64,000 bases of DNA, taken from NCBI RefSeq assembly GCF_000208745.1, contig NC_030853.1, positions 5,700,189-5,764,188 of the forward strand. The letters are read 5' to 3'. Position numbers and translations under genes: made by a program. Origin of the DNA: Theobroma cacao. Its lineage: Eukaryota > Streptophyta > Magnoliopsida > Malvales > Malvaceae. Shown piece by piece: positions 1-10,383 of the stretch (position 1 is its first letter; every line of letters starts with the position of its first letter). The notes under the pieces are model-generated. The model searched no databases, was not told where the DNA came from, and saw only the letters and a list, made by a program, of their open reading frames with translations.

Positions 1-2591
1 CCAAGGGCAAAATTGGAATGTTGGATGATATTTTGATTAAATTTGATTAATTAGAGCATTATTTGAATTTGAGAAGTGAAAATTTTCAATTTTGATAATT
101 TTTCTAACATAGGGGCAAAATGATCATTTTAAGTGTCCATGACGACGAAATTGGAAATTTTGGAATTTTACACCACCATGACACTTGTCAAATCCATGAA
201 TTTCACCAATTATTTTTTAAGTGAGAGATTATATGTGGTGGGAATGAAATGCTTAATTATTAAGTTTTTAAACATGGACCAATTAAAAGGTGACAAGTGT
301 CAAGCTTTAATATTATTTTAATTGCTTGTATAAACTCACTTAAAACCTTCACATTCACACTCTTATGGCTGGCCAAGCAAGGGAACAAAGAGAAAAAGAG
401 AAGAATAAACCCTAGGAAGGAAAAATCCAAGAGAAATTGTTGGATTTCAAGGAATCAAGCAAGTAAAGGTAAGATTTTTTAATTTTAGCTTGTGATCTAC
501 CTTTCCCATGCATTCTTTTTCATTCTCCATGGCTTGAATTCAAGTTTTCAAGAGGGAACCTTTGCCGGCCAAATCTAGAAAGAGAAGTTTTGGTGATGAA
601 TTTTGCTAGATTTCATAATATCCTAGTGTTTTTAGTCATTTTGTGATGTTTGGAAGAAATTGTTGTATTTCATGTTATTTAGCTCGTAATTGATGATTTA
701 TGGTATCGGATATCGAAATCGGAATGAATTTCGGTTACGATGAATTAAGTCACAATTAAGCTCATTGAGGTACTTTGGTGTATTTGGAATATTGGAAGTG
801 TAATGAAGATATTTGGAGTTGAATTGGATGTTTTGGCTAATTAAACAAGGCATAGTGCGAGTTATGTCGAATGCCAATTAAGTCCGATAATAATTGAACC
901 CACGTAGAATGCCATCTTTAAGTGATTATTCGAACAATTCTCATTTAATGTCATGCATTCATATAAAGCCTGAAATAGTTTTATAACAGTTTGGCACAAA
1001 TATATTGAATTACGTGTCGTGTATTGTGTATAGGTGGTGAGCCCTCTGATAAGGGTAAATAAATTATGCCCGAGGACCAAGAATAGGAGTACTCTAAACT
1101 CCTACTATTGTGAGTAATCAAATGTTCATCTTAACTATCTAAAGTAGTTTATATTCATTTTTTTATGATTTTAAAGAATAATGAACTTAAACCATAGATT
1201 TTTATGTTTTACAAGTTAAGTGATGGTTAAATGAATGAGATTTATAAATTGTTTTGCAATTCAATGATGATTTTGGAAATTAAGTGGAAATTAAATACTT
1301 GTGTTACCTATATATATGTGGTTTGATTGATGGCTTTTGACAATGTGATGGCATGAATGGTTGGATTTGTGGTTTGTGGATTATATGAACTGTTTTTGTT
1401 TTACCTTGACAGGCTGGATAATATCATATTAGCCATGTCATACTGTCGAAATGTTTATTGATTTGGTGGGTTATTTGATTAGCTTACTGCAGTGGGTGGG
1501 TTTCCATGGACTAGCCTATTAGAGTGGCACGGTAAATCCCTTTATATTTTACCTTAGTATGATAGGCGCGGAGGGTATCTCCTAAGGTAAGTTTAGATTT
1601 CACTTCACGCCGAACCACCACGTAAGGATGAAACTCAGCCAACGCCAAGGAATGGCTATATTTTAAAAATAAAAACATGTTTTATGGCTATATGTCTTTT
1701 TAACATCATTGATGGACTCGGTTGGATGCCCGAACCAAGGTGTCACCGAGTATGAGTTTTGGCACAAGCCAAGTTTTTAAGCGAATCATAAGCCTTGTTG
1801 ATTTAAATGTAATTGTTTTATAGGAATTGAAATGAGTTTTGAATGTTATGAACTATATTATGATGGGATGATTTAACTGTCTCCATTTACTCGACTTTAG
1901 ATGTTATAGATGAATTTTGCTTACTCATTGGGTTTGTAAGAACTCACCCATTCTTTTTATCCATTTTAGGCTCAGGACAGTCTGTAGATACTGTAGATAA
2001 ATGATTTTGTCGAGGATTGCTTTTAAATTTCCATCCTTAGAAATCGAAGGTCTACAATCTTTTATATTTTCGGTTATATTGGGCCCACATGTCATTGTAG
2101 AATATTTTCGTATAGTTGGTTTAATGTGCTATTATATATATGAATTTATTTTGCTCTTACGCTATAAAAATTATTTATGCAGGATTCTATAAATATCGTT
2201 TTATAAGAAAATAGAATATTTTATTTAATATTTTTATTTAGTTTGATTAGCCAAAATTTCATTTAAAATGGATGATTTAGATTACTAAAATTATTTTTAG
2301 ATAAGAAATGTATATTTTTCGATCGTATCCTGTATTTTCACCAAGTTTCAAAATGTTCGGGTAAAAATGACCAAAATACCCTTGTGTGGCAGAAATTACT
2401 TTTGTTTGTTTTTTATTTAAAAATAGTTTATATTCCCTTAAAACATGATATTTAGTAATTGTTGCTCACAAGAGAGACGTAAAATTAAAGCAAGAGCCTT
2501 GCGAGGTTTTGGTTGACATTCCGAATAATGAATGTCTATCGAGACATCGCGACGATTGTCACAGGCTCGAAAAGAGTACCGGGTGGTGACA
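1..2591 (+). mobile_element. LTR of family A, 5' end outside the window
   Basis: This stretch aligns along its length, in reverse complement, with 17612-20586. Shared landmarks are the block around 1600-1660 (matching 18545-18610) and the terminal block around 2535-2591 (matching 17612-17670). The right end reads GAGTACCGGGTGGTGACA, matching the end of the other copy. By comparison roughly 200-250 bp of its left end lie outside the window, so no target-site duplication can be checked. No coding capacity is seen. The right end abuts or overlaps the start of the next LTR. It is a solo LTR or the 3' LTR of an element lying to the left. Confidence 0.75.
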
Positions 2592-5260
2592 GATCTCGAC
2601 CTCTAGAGACCCATAACTAGAAGTAGACGCGATAACATGAACCAGGGGTAATTTCATCATTTCTTCTTGTGAGCCCCTGAAAGTAGTTCTTTAATGTTAT
2701 TAAGGTCCAAGTAGGCCTAAGGAATGAATGAATGAGGGTAAGATAATGAAAAGATAGAAATAACGATAATTTTCACGGTAGGGGTAAAACGATCATTTTG
2801 TATCTTGAGTTGAAATTTTTAAGTTTTCATGAACCCAAGCATTTCTAGACCCTTATGGACCTTGTCTTAGTGTCAAAGAAGTAAAAAGATTGTATAAAGG
2901 CAATGGAAAAACAAAATGGCCTTGTTAAGGGCATTTTGGTAATTTCATGAGAAAATGGATAAACATAAAGCATAAATATCTAAGTTTTTAGGCAGTTCTT
3001 CAAATTTCCAGCACTTCTTCTTCCTTTCTCATATTTTTGCACCCCTCATGGAAGCTTGCTTTGAATCTTCCATATATTTCCTCGAGTTAACCCGGTTTCC
3101 ATGTTTTTGTGCACCCATTCATAAAGTTCTTTGTGCTCTTTTACTTTTTCACCATAAAACCCTAAAAGACCTTTCCTTATTACAATCTCTCACTAGTTGG
3201 ACGTTCTAGAGAGAGAGAGAGAGAGAGAGAGACTTTTCACATTTGTTTGGAAGCTATTGGAAGAGAATTCAGCTACAAAGAAACCCTNTAATACTCTCAC
3301 TAGTTAGGTACGGTCTAGAGAGAGAGAGAGAGAGAGAGAGACTTTTCACATTTGTTTGGAAGCTATTGGAAGAGAATTCAGCTACAAAGAAACCCTAAGG
3401 TGAGTGATGAACTAGGCTTGGTTTTAAGTTGTTGATAATGGCTAGTAATTGGGATTATGAGTTGTTTTATTGTTGAGGTTGTTTATTCATTTTTAGTGTG
3501 ATTAGAGTAGTGCAAGGGATAGCCATTTGATATAGTTGGAAGCCAATTTGGAATGACTAGTAGAACTTGAACTAGAAACTAGCTTTTGGAGTGATATTAA
3601 TGTAAATTGGATTGGTTGTGATGTTTTTGTGCGTGATAGGTTCCAACAAGGCCCCACACCCCATTTGAACCATTAGTGGAGGTTAGAGTCGATTAGAGGT
3701 TCAACAATACCAGTGAGTAAACTTGCATTTCAAAATTTTTTTGGAAAATAGAATTGTGTTGAGATGAATTATTTGCATGGTTTTATCCAACTTTTCATTA
3801 AAAATAAGCACTTGGGAGCAAGCCCTTGATAAATGCTTTGATGTTGTAAAAGGTGTGAAATGTGTAAAGAGGATGAATTCATGTGCTCCTATATTGTGCT
3901 GGTATACATATTTGAATGTATGTTGTGCAATGATAAATAATGTTGTATGATGATAATGAGGTGTGCGAGTAGGGAGTGCACACATGATGACATCCAAATG
4001 TGCGAGTAGCGAGTGCACATATGGTGGTATTGCCTTTTGCGTGTAAGGAGTGCACAAGAGCTGAGGAAGGCGGGGTGGTGTAGGTGTTGTATATGATTAT
4101 ATCTATAGATATGTGATAGAATGTGTGTGATTGTATGGCATGATGAACCTTGAGAATTTCCCATTTTCTTGCCAATTGATTTTATTGTGGCAGCAAATGG
4201 ATTTTTAGTGCAAAAGGAGGTCTTTTTTATGTTTAGGTGCTCTGCTTCTCGCTGTAGCGAGAAAGCATACTCGCTACAGCAAGAAAGCATACTCGCTGCA
4301 ATGAGAAACATTCTGTTTTGGCCGCTAGCAACTAGCTGTAACTAGAAACATTCTGTTTCTAGTGCAGTTCTTTCACTTTGATGAAGATTTTGACCACCTT
4401 ACCGTTCGAATTGGGAACAGTGTTAAACATAAAAGTTTTATCCCTGCCTCTTAGCTTTGGAGTGGTTGAGAAATTAGGTCAATTGGATATCTGTAGTGGG
4501 AGATATCTTTGAAAAACAAAAACATATGCAAACTGACACTATTTCTCACTGCAGCGACAAACTTGTTGCCATGCTTGCTACCTTACTTGATTTTGACATA
4601 TTTTTCACCCATTTAACTTCATGGATTGATCATGGATTTTTGCAACACTACGAGGTTATTAATCAAAGTTTGAAAGGAGGGGTTTTTAGTAAGAAATTAA
4701 ATCAATTGCATTATTTTTGAAACAATTGCATCATGATTTCCAAATTCTTCCTATCGATTGCTTGTTCCCTTCTTATGTTCACTCATCGAGTTTGTACTCA
4801 CTATTTTCAATTTCATGTTTTCAGATCAGGAGGCAGTTGGAACCTAGGTTGAGGTGTCCACGTAGTTTCGTCTCCTTGGTAGGTATTTTGGCATTCAGTA
4901 GCTGCACCTTCACTGTGGTCACTCAACTGGAAGTCAAGAGTATTTTTTTTTATGAATATATTCATGTGATGTAAAGTACTAAGATACGTGTCTTAAACAA
5001 AATAGGTGACAAAATAGGTATATTTTAATTGTTAATGCCACCATGAGTTGAAATGTTAACATCATTTTGGGTTTATATTAATGAAATTCTTGATTACTAT
5101 AGCCCATTATTAAAGTGATTATAAGTTGGACTTATGAAAGGTGACTTGAGAATAGTTGATGGAATGTTGAGCAGGATTATATAATAGGCTTGCTTGGGCT
5201 TGGTGGGCCATGCCTATTGGGCCTATGCACTGGTCATGGCTCGAAAATTGGGTTGTGACA
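2585..5260 (+). mobile_element. 5' LTR of the family-B chromovirus
   Basis: It ends GGGTTGTGACA immediately before the primer-binding site. Its 3' half matches 10385-11763 and it is related throughout to the solo LTRs at 12603-15180, 26089-28845 and 40055-42571. The left boundary is uncertain by a few bases because the end of the family-A LTR and the start of this one share GGTGACA. Inside are a tandem cluster of TGYGAGTAGSGAGTGCACA-like units (3960-4060) and a cluster of CTCGCTGYAGCGAG palindromes (4246-4350). About 107 bp of the length are a likely assembly duplication around the N at 3288. Confidence 0.8.
3188..3396. repeat. Near-identical tandem duplication either side of an N (probable assembly join)
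   Basis: The ~100 bp at 3188-3287 (CACTAGTTGG, a long GA microsatellite, ACTTTTCACATTTG, ending AAACCCT) recur at ~3296-3396. A single N at 3288 lies between them. Related LTRs have this sequence once. The pattern is that of two overlapping contig ends joined by a one-base gap. Confidence 0.8.
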
Positions 5261-5264
5261 GACT

Positions 5265-5276
5265 TGGTATCAGAGC
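5265..5276 (+). other. Primer-binding site (initiator tRNA-Met)
   Basis: TGGTATCAGAGC, complementary to the 3' end of plant initiator tRNA-Met, lies four bases after the 5' LTR end. This is the standard minus-strand primer site for many plant LTR retrotransposons and fixes the element as plus-strand. Confidence 0.9.
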
Positions 5277-5488
5277 CCTAGGTTGTTTAGGTCCTACGAC
5301 TTCTTTTTTATTGGTCTAGTGGAGTGTCGGGTCTTTATGTGGAAACTTTAGTTGTGAAGTGTGAACTACGGCACATTTTACAACCAAGGGACTGCGTAGA
5401 TTCCTTATCTTAGAAACCACCTTTTCCTTGATGTATGATTATAGAAAAATGTGTTTAATAATAGGTGTTTGCTCTTGTCTAGATAAGA

Positions 5489-6721
5489 ATGTTGCCTAAG
5501 ACATTAGCTGCGTCAAGACTGATGGGAGAGCAAGATGCTCCTAATGAGATGACAGATAGGCCACGCGCATCCACTCTTAGAGGGCGAGGTAGATATGGCG
5601 AGGCCACTAGGTTAGTGAGGGCAGATACACCTATGAGTGGACGAGATGAGGGATAATTGTCGGGTGATGTGGATAGACAACCAATTGGGGGCATTACCAT
5701 CGAAAACTTGCCGACAGGCCTGCAGGGAGTTAATCGGGTTGTAGAGATGATGGCAGCCTGTATGGACTATATACAGAGAGTAGTGAAGGGGAGACCTACG
5801 GTACAAGAATCCCCTAGTTCCCTAGGGCAGGCCGAATGCTAACATCTTAAGGTCGAGAGGGGTCATTTATAGATTTCTCTTCCTGATTTTCTCAAGCTTA
5901 AGCCTCCATCATTTTCAGAGTCTGATGCATTGGAGAAACCCCAGATTTTCTTAGATAAGATGGAGAAGATATGTAAAGCCTTGGGATGTTCTAGTGTCTG
6001 ATCAGTCGAGCTAGCCGCCTTCCAATTAGAGGACGTGACGCAATAGTGGTATAGTTCCTTATGTAGAGGTAGACCAACGGATGCAGCACCGTTGACTTGG
6101 AGTGAGTTCAGTACAGCCTTTTTAAATCGATTTTTACCACTCAGTGTACATAATGCCAGAGCCAGGGAGTTTGAGGCTTTGGTACAGACCTCGAGTATGA
6201 CAGTGTCTGATTACGAAATAAAATTCACATAGTTGTCTCGATATACGCCTTATTTAGTTTCTACATAGAAGATGAAGATATAAAGGTTTATGGATGGGCC
6301 AGTGGAGCCATTGTTTATGGCTGTGGCATCCCGAGATTTTAGTACTTACTCCGCAGCAGTGGATTATGCTCAGCGAATTGAGATAAGGACTAGTGAGAGT
6401 AAGGCTGTGAGAGATAGAGCAAAAAAGGCCAAGACAGAGGGCTATTAAGGTTGCAGGGATTTTAGCAGTGGTATTTCGTCTTTTAGCCGTCAAGGCCCAC
6501 TGAGGGAATCATGGTTACCCCAACGGGGGAGTGATGTGGCTAATGCCAATGTTGGATCAGGGTAAAAAACCTTTGGTGGGGGAAGGTAGCAAGATTCAAG
6601 GCAAAGTAGTCAAGTTATCAACCCTTGCAATACTTTTGGGGTACGACAAAAGGGACGATGTTTTCTTACTACAAGAATTTGTTTCGAGTGTGGTCAACTT
6701 GGACATATTATGAGGAATTGC
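5489..6721 (+). pseudogene. Gag of family-B chromovirus (broken)
   Basis: The first ATG at 5489 opens MLPKTLAASRL and runs into a stop near 5655. Conserved retrotransposon Gag sequence follows in pieces: LPDFLKLKPPSFSESDALEKP (about 5880-5945), then [41 protein letters not shown] (to about 6095) and FTAYSAA-type helices to about 6440. A CCHC zinc knuckle is intact at 6680-6721 ([14 protein letters not shown] spacing C-X2-C-X4-H-X4-C). Known role: capsid formation and RNA binding of the element. Several in-frame stops (for example in LEDVTQ*WYS and KFT*LSR) plus frame changes before the knuckle mean no full Gag can be made. Several stops occupy positions where the family has Gln, Trp or Arg. 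Confidence 0.8.
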
Positions 6722-6949
6722 TCGATGACTCATCAATCACAAAGTTCTGCTCGCGACTCAACCTAGCCAGCTTCGTCAGCTCCTTCAGTTGTCGCCCTAT
6801 CTGATCGACAAGCTAGTGGATCAAGACGTAGAGGTGCTATCACTTCCTCTCAGGGTAGGTCTTCTAGGTTTGGACGTCAGAGTTCTGTCGGTAAAGGTCA
6901 AGCGAGGGTATATGCTTTAACACCCCAAGAGGCCCAAACATCCAATGCA

Positions 6950-7312
6950 GTGGTCTCAAGTACTCTTTCCGTTTGTAATATGAATGCTCGAGTATTGTTT
7001 GATCCTGGTGCTACCCACTCTTTTCTTTCTCCATGCTTTGCATCTCGTTTGGGTAAGGATTGTGTTAGGAGAGAAGAACAATTAGTGGTGCCTATTCCTT
7101 TAAATGAGGTATTTGTGGCCGAATGGGAATATGAGTCTTGTGTAGTTCATGTCAAGAACAAGGACACTTTGGTGAATCTAGTGGTGATAGACACCTTAAA
7201 CTTTGATGTGAACTTGGGAATGGATTGGCTATCACCCTGCCATGCTAGTGTGGATTGTTATCATAAATTGGTTAAATTTGATTTTCTCGATGAACCATCA
7301 TTTAGTATTTAA
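6950..7312 (+). pseudogene. Aspartic protease domain of family-B pol
   Basis: An open stretch of 120 codons carries the retropepsin-like core [13 protein letters not shown] at about 6995-7030, with the second hydrophobic block [13 protein letters not shown] near 7210-7245. In this plant gypsy group the active-site triplet is normally D-[ST/P]-G, so DPG is not necessarily inactivating. The family enzyme cleaves the Gag-Pol polyprotein in the virus-like particle. The stretch ends at a stop at 7310-7312 in a linker (FSI* then GDRSNAP), after which the same frame resumes toward reverse transcriptase. Gag upstream lies in pieces, so this is a domain remnant and not a separate gene. Confidence 0.8.
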
Positions 7313-7339
7313 GGGGATAGGAGTAATGCTCCAACCATT

Positions 7340-8370
7340 TTGATATCAGTCATATCTACCAAAAGGTTGTTAAGACAAGGTTGTTTAGGTTACTTAGTTG
7401 TGTTAAGGGATACTCAGGTGAAGGTTGGAGATATAAGCCAAGTGTTGGTGGTGAATGCGTTCATGGATGTAATTCCTGAGGAACTACCAGGTTTGCCTCC
7501 CGAACGAGAGATTGAATTTTACATAGATTTGATTCCTAACACTAGACCTATATCCATATCCCCATATAGAATGGCATTGGCGGAGCTTAAGGAACTTAAG
7601 GATCAATTGGAGGATTTGTTAGATAAAGGCTTCATTCGCCCTAGCGTCTCATCGTGGGGAGCACCGGTGCTATTTGTAAAGAAGAAAGATGGGTCATTTA
7701 GATTATGTATTGACTACCAACAATTTAATAAGGTAACAGTGAAGAATAAGTACCCCTTTCCAAGAATAGATGATTTATTTGATCAACTACAAAGAGCACA
7801 ATGTTTCTCTAAGATAGATCTGCGATCTGGGTACCATCAGTTGAGGATCCGGAATGACGATATAACCAAGACTGCATTTCGAACAAGATATGGGCACTAT
7901 GAGTTCTTGGTGATCTCATTTGGGCTTACGAATGCACCTGCGGCCTTTATGGATTTGATGAATCGAGTGTTCAAGCTCTATTTGGACAAGTTTGTGGTGG
8001 TGTTTATTGATGACATCTTGATCTACTCGAGGAGCAGAGAGGAACACGAGCAGCATCTTAAGATAGTGCTCTAAACTTTTAGAGAACATCGATTGTGTGC
8101 CAAGTTCTCCAACTGTGAGTTCTGGCTTGAAATCGTTGCATTCTTGGGATGTGTGGTATCCAAAGATGGGGTACAAGTCAATCCAAAGAAAGTCGAGGCA
8201 GTGGAAAAGTGGCCAAGGCCAACATCAGTTACGGAGATTTGAAGCTTTTTGGGTTTGACTGGCTATTATCGTCGTTTTTTGAAGGACTTCTCCAAAATAG
8301 TTGCCCCTTTGACTAAGCTGACATGTAAAGATACAAAATTTGAGTGGTCAAATGCTTGTGAGGATAGCTT
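7340..8370 (+). pseudogene. Reverse transcriptase domain of family-B pol
   Basis: The longest well-kept block of the element. It opens with the linker [19 protein letters not shown] and continues through [69 protein letters not shown] and [21 protein letters not shown]. The catalytic FIDD box is intact at 8003-8014 and is followed by [19 protein letters not shown] at 8072-8074 replaces a codon in the middle of the domain. The frame then continues with FLGCVVSKDGVQVN and LTGYYRRFLKDFSK (to about 8300), with a further stop near 8240. The family enzyme copies element RNA into DNA using tRNA-Met as primer. This copy has key residues but cannot give an intact polyprotein. Confidence 0.85.
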
Positions 8371-8379
8371 TGAGAAGCT

Positions 8380-8790
8380 TAAGGCATGTCTCACCACAGC
8401 TCCAGTATTAAGCCTACCGTAAGGCACAAAGGGTTATACAGTATTTTGTGATGAATCACGGGGTTGGTTTAGGGTGTGTATTAATGCAGCATGGGAAGGT
8501 AATCATATATGCATCAAGACAACTTAAAAGGCATGAGCACAATTACCCCTCACACGATTTAGAGATGGCAGCAATCGTGTTTGCCTTAAAGATTTGGAGA
8601 CATTACTTGTATGGTGAGACTTGCGAGATATATACAGATCACAAAAGCTTGAAGTACATATTTTAGTAGAGGGATCTTAACTAGCGGCAACGTAGGTGGA
8701 TGGAGTTGCTAAAAGATTATGATTGTACTATTCTTTACCATCCCAGTAAGGCAAATATGGAGGCGAATGCCTTGAGTCAAAAATCAATGG
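8380..8790 (+). pseudogene. RNase H domain of family-B pol
   Basis: Starts with [13 protein letters not shown], then TVFCDES, after which the frame shifts by one to give [40 protein letters not shown] and [12 protein letters not shown]. These are the catalytic-site neighbourhoods of gypsy RNase H (CDAS, E in DLEM, TDH). Two adjacent stops follow KYIF at about 8666, then RWMELLKDYDCTILYHPSKA and NALSQKSMG. Function in the family: removal of the RNA strand during cDNA synthesis. The frameshift at about 8450-8460 and the stops make this copy inactive. Confidence 0.8.
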
Positions 8791-9917
8791 GGAGTCTGGC
8801 ACATATCTTTACAAACAAGAGACCTTTGATTAAGGAGATGCATAGCTTGGGAGACATGGGTGTTCATTTAAAAGTTTCAGAGGCAAATGCATTGCTAGCA
8901 CATTTTAGAGTGAGGCCTATCTTAATGGACCAGATCAAAGAAGCACAAAGTAAAGATGAGTTCGTAGCTAAGGCCTTAGAGAACCTTCAAGGAAGGAAAG
9001 GAAAGATGTTTACTAAAGGCACAAATGGAGTATTGAGGTATGGAACTAGACTTTATGTGCCAGGTAGTGATGGATTGAGGAGAGAAATATTGGAAGAAAC
9101 GCACATGTCAGCCTATGTAGTACATCCATGGGCTACAAAGATGTATCAAGATTTAAGGGAGGTGTATTGGTGGGAAGGACTCAAGAAAGATGTAGTTCAG
9201 TTTGTCTCCAAGTGCCTGGTTTGTCAACAAGTGAAGGTGGAACATCAAAGGCCCACGAGACTACTACAGCCGTTACCAGTGCCTGAATAGAAGTGGGAGC
9301 ATATTGCAATGGACTTTGTAACTGGTTTGCCTCGAACTAGTGGGGGCTATGACTCGATCTAGGTCATAGTGGATCGGTTATCAAAATCAGCTCATTTTTT
9401 TCTGGTTAAAACTACATACGAGGCCACCTAGTACGCCCAGCTTTATGTAGACGAGATAATATGGCTACATGGCATTCCTGTTTCTATAGTATCTGATAGG
9501 GGGGCACAATTCACCAGTAGGTTTTAGGAAAAGTTACAGGAAGCGTTGGGCACTAAGTTTGATTTTAGCACGGCTTTCCACCTGCAAATCGATGGCCAGT
9601 CTGAAAGGACGATATAGACATTGGAAGATATGTTGAAGGCTTGTGTAATAGACCTTGGGGTCAGGTGGGATCGATATCTACCCTTAGTGGAGTTTGCCTA
9701 CAACAACAGTTTCCAAACTAGTATCCAAATGGCACCATTTGAAGCATTATATGGACGGAGATGTAAGTAACCCATTAGATGGCTAGAGGTGGGAAAAAAG
9801 AATCTCTTAGGGCCTGAGTTGGTACAGGATGCCACTAATAAGGTACATGTGATTCTACAGAGGATGTTGTCAGCACAAAGTTGATAGAAATCATATGCTG
9901 CTAAAAGATGGAGAAAC
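8791..9917 (+). pseudogene. Integrase of family-B pol
   Basis: The HHCC zinc-binding region is visible (HMSAYVVHPWATKMY ... CLVCQQVKVEHQ, about 9100-9245). The DDE core follows: HIAMDFVTGLPRT (first Asp), IPVSIVSDRGAQFTSRF (second Asp), DGQSERTI (Glu), then FAYNNSFQTSIQMAPFEALY. All three catalytic residues are present. Stops interrupt it at 9287-9289, 9360-9362, 9429-9431, 9525-9527 and 9615-9617, all TAG, in positions where related sequences have Trp or Gln. The family enzyme inserts cDNA into the host genome. The decay pattern suggests long silencing, not a recent inactivation by one lesion. Confidence 0.85.
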
Positions 9918-10336
9918 TTGGAGTTTCAGGTAGAGGATCATGTATTTTTGAAGGTCTCACCAACAAAAAGGGTAATGAGGGTCGGGAAGAAAGGAAAATT
10001 TAGCCCTCGGTATATAGGACCCTTCGAGATCTTAGAAAGGGTTGGAGTAGTAGCATATTGGTTGGCATTACCACCAGACCTTTCAAATATTCACCCTGTG
10101 TTTCATGTGTCAATGCTTAGGAAGTATAACCCAAATCCATCTCATGTAATACGGTATGAGACCATCCAACTGAAAGATGATTTGACCTATGAGGAGCAAC
10201 CGATAACTATCCTTGATCGACAAGTCAAAAAGCTCCGTTCAAAGGATGTAGCCTTAGTGAAAGTGTTATGGCGAAACCACACCAATGAGGAGGTAACTGG
10301 GAAACCGAGGACGAGATGCCGACAAAGTATCCACAC
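9918..10336 (+). pseudogene. C-terminal integrase / chromodomain-like tail of family-B pol
   Basis: An open stretch beginning MEFQVEDHVFLKVSPTKRVM shows the GPY/F-type module (FSPRYIGPFEILERVG) and then HPVFHVSMLRKYNPNPSHV, ILDRQVKKLRSKDVALVKVL and WRNHTNEEVT. Chromovirus integrases end in a chromodomain that targets heterochromatin; this tail has the expected length and position, without the full aromatic cage I would want for a canonical type. The normal polyprotein end (EDEMPTKYPHL) is still recognisable in another frame at about 10310-10337, after a one-base frameshift near 10300. LTR-derived sequence starts at 10337. Confidence 0.75.
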
Positions 10337-10383
10337 CTCATTCATTCATTCCTTAGGCCTACTTGGACCTTAATAACATTAAA
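10337..10383 (-). repeat. 47-bp inverted piece of the element's own LTR
   Basis: 10337-10383 is the exact reverse complement of 2690-2736 in the 5' LTR (both contain TAGGCCTAAGG or its complement). It sits where the 3' LTR should begin and is followed directly by LTR sequence corresponding to 3915 onward. Confidence 0.9.

Noticed and set aside
3701..4311. Minus-strand frames of 98-140 codons
   Set aside because: They lie wholly in the family-B LTR, have no family resemblance, and are not kept open in the 3' LTR.
5479..5806. Minus-strand frames over the gag region
   Set aside because: Shadows of the plus-strand Gag sequence, without motifs.
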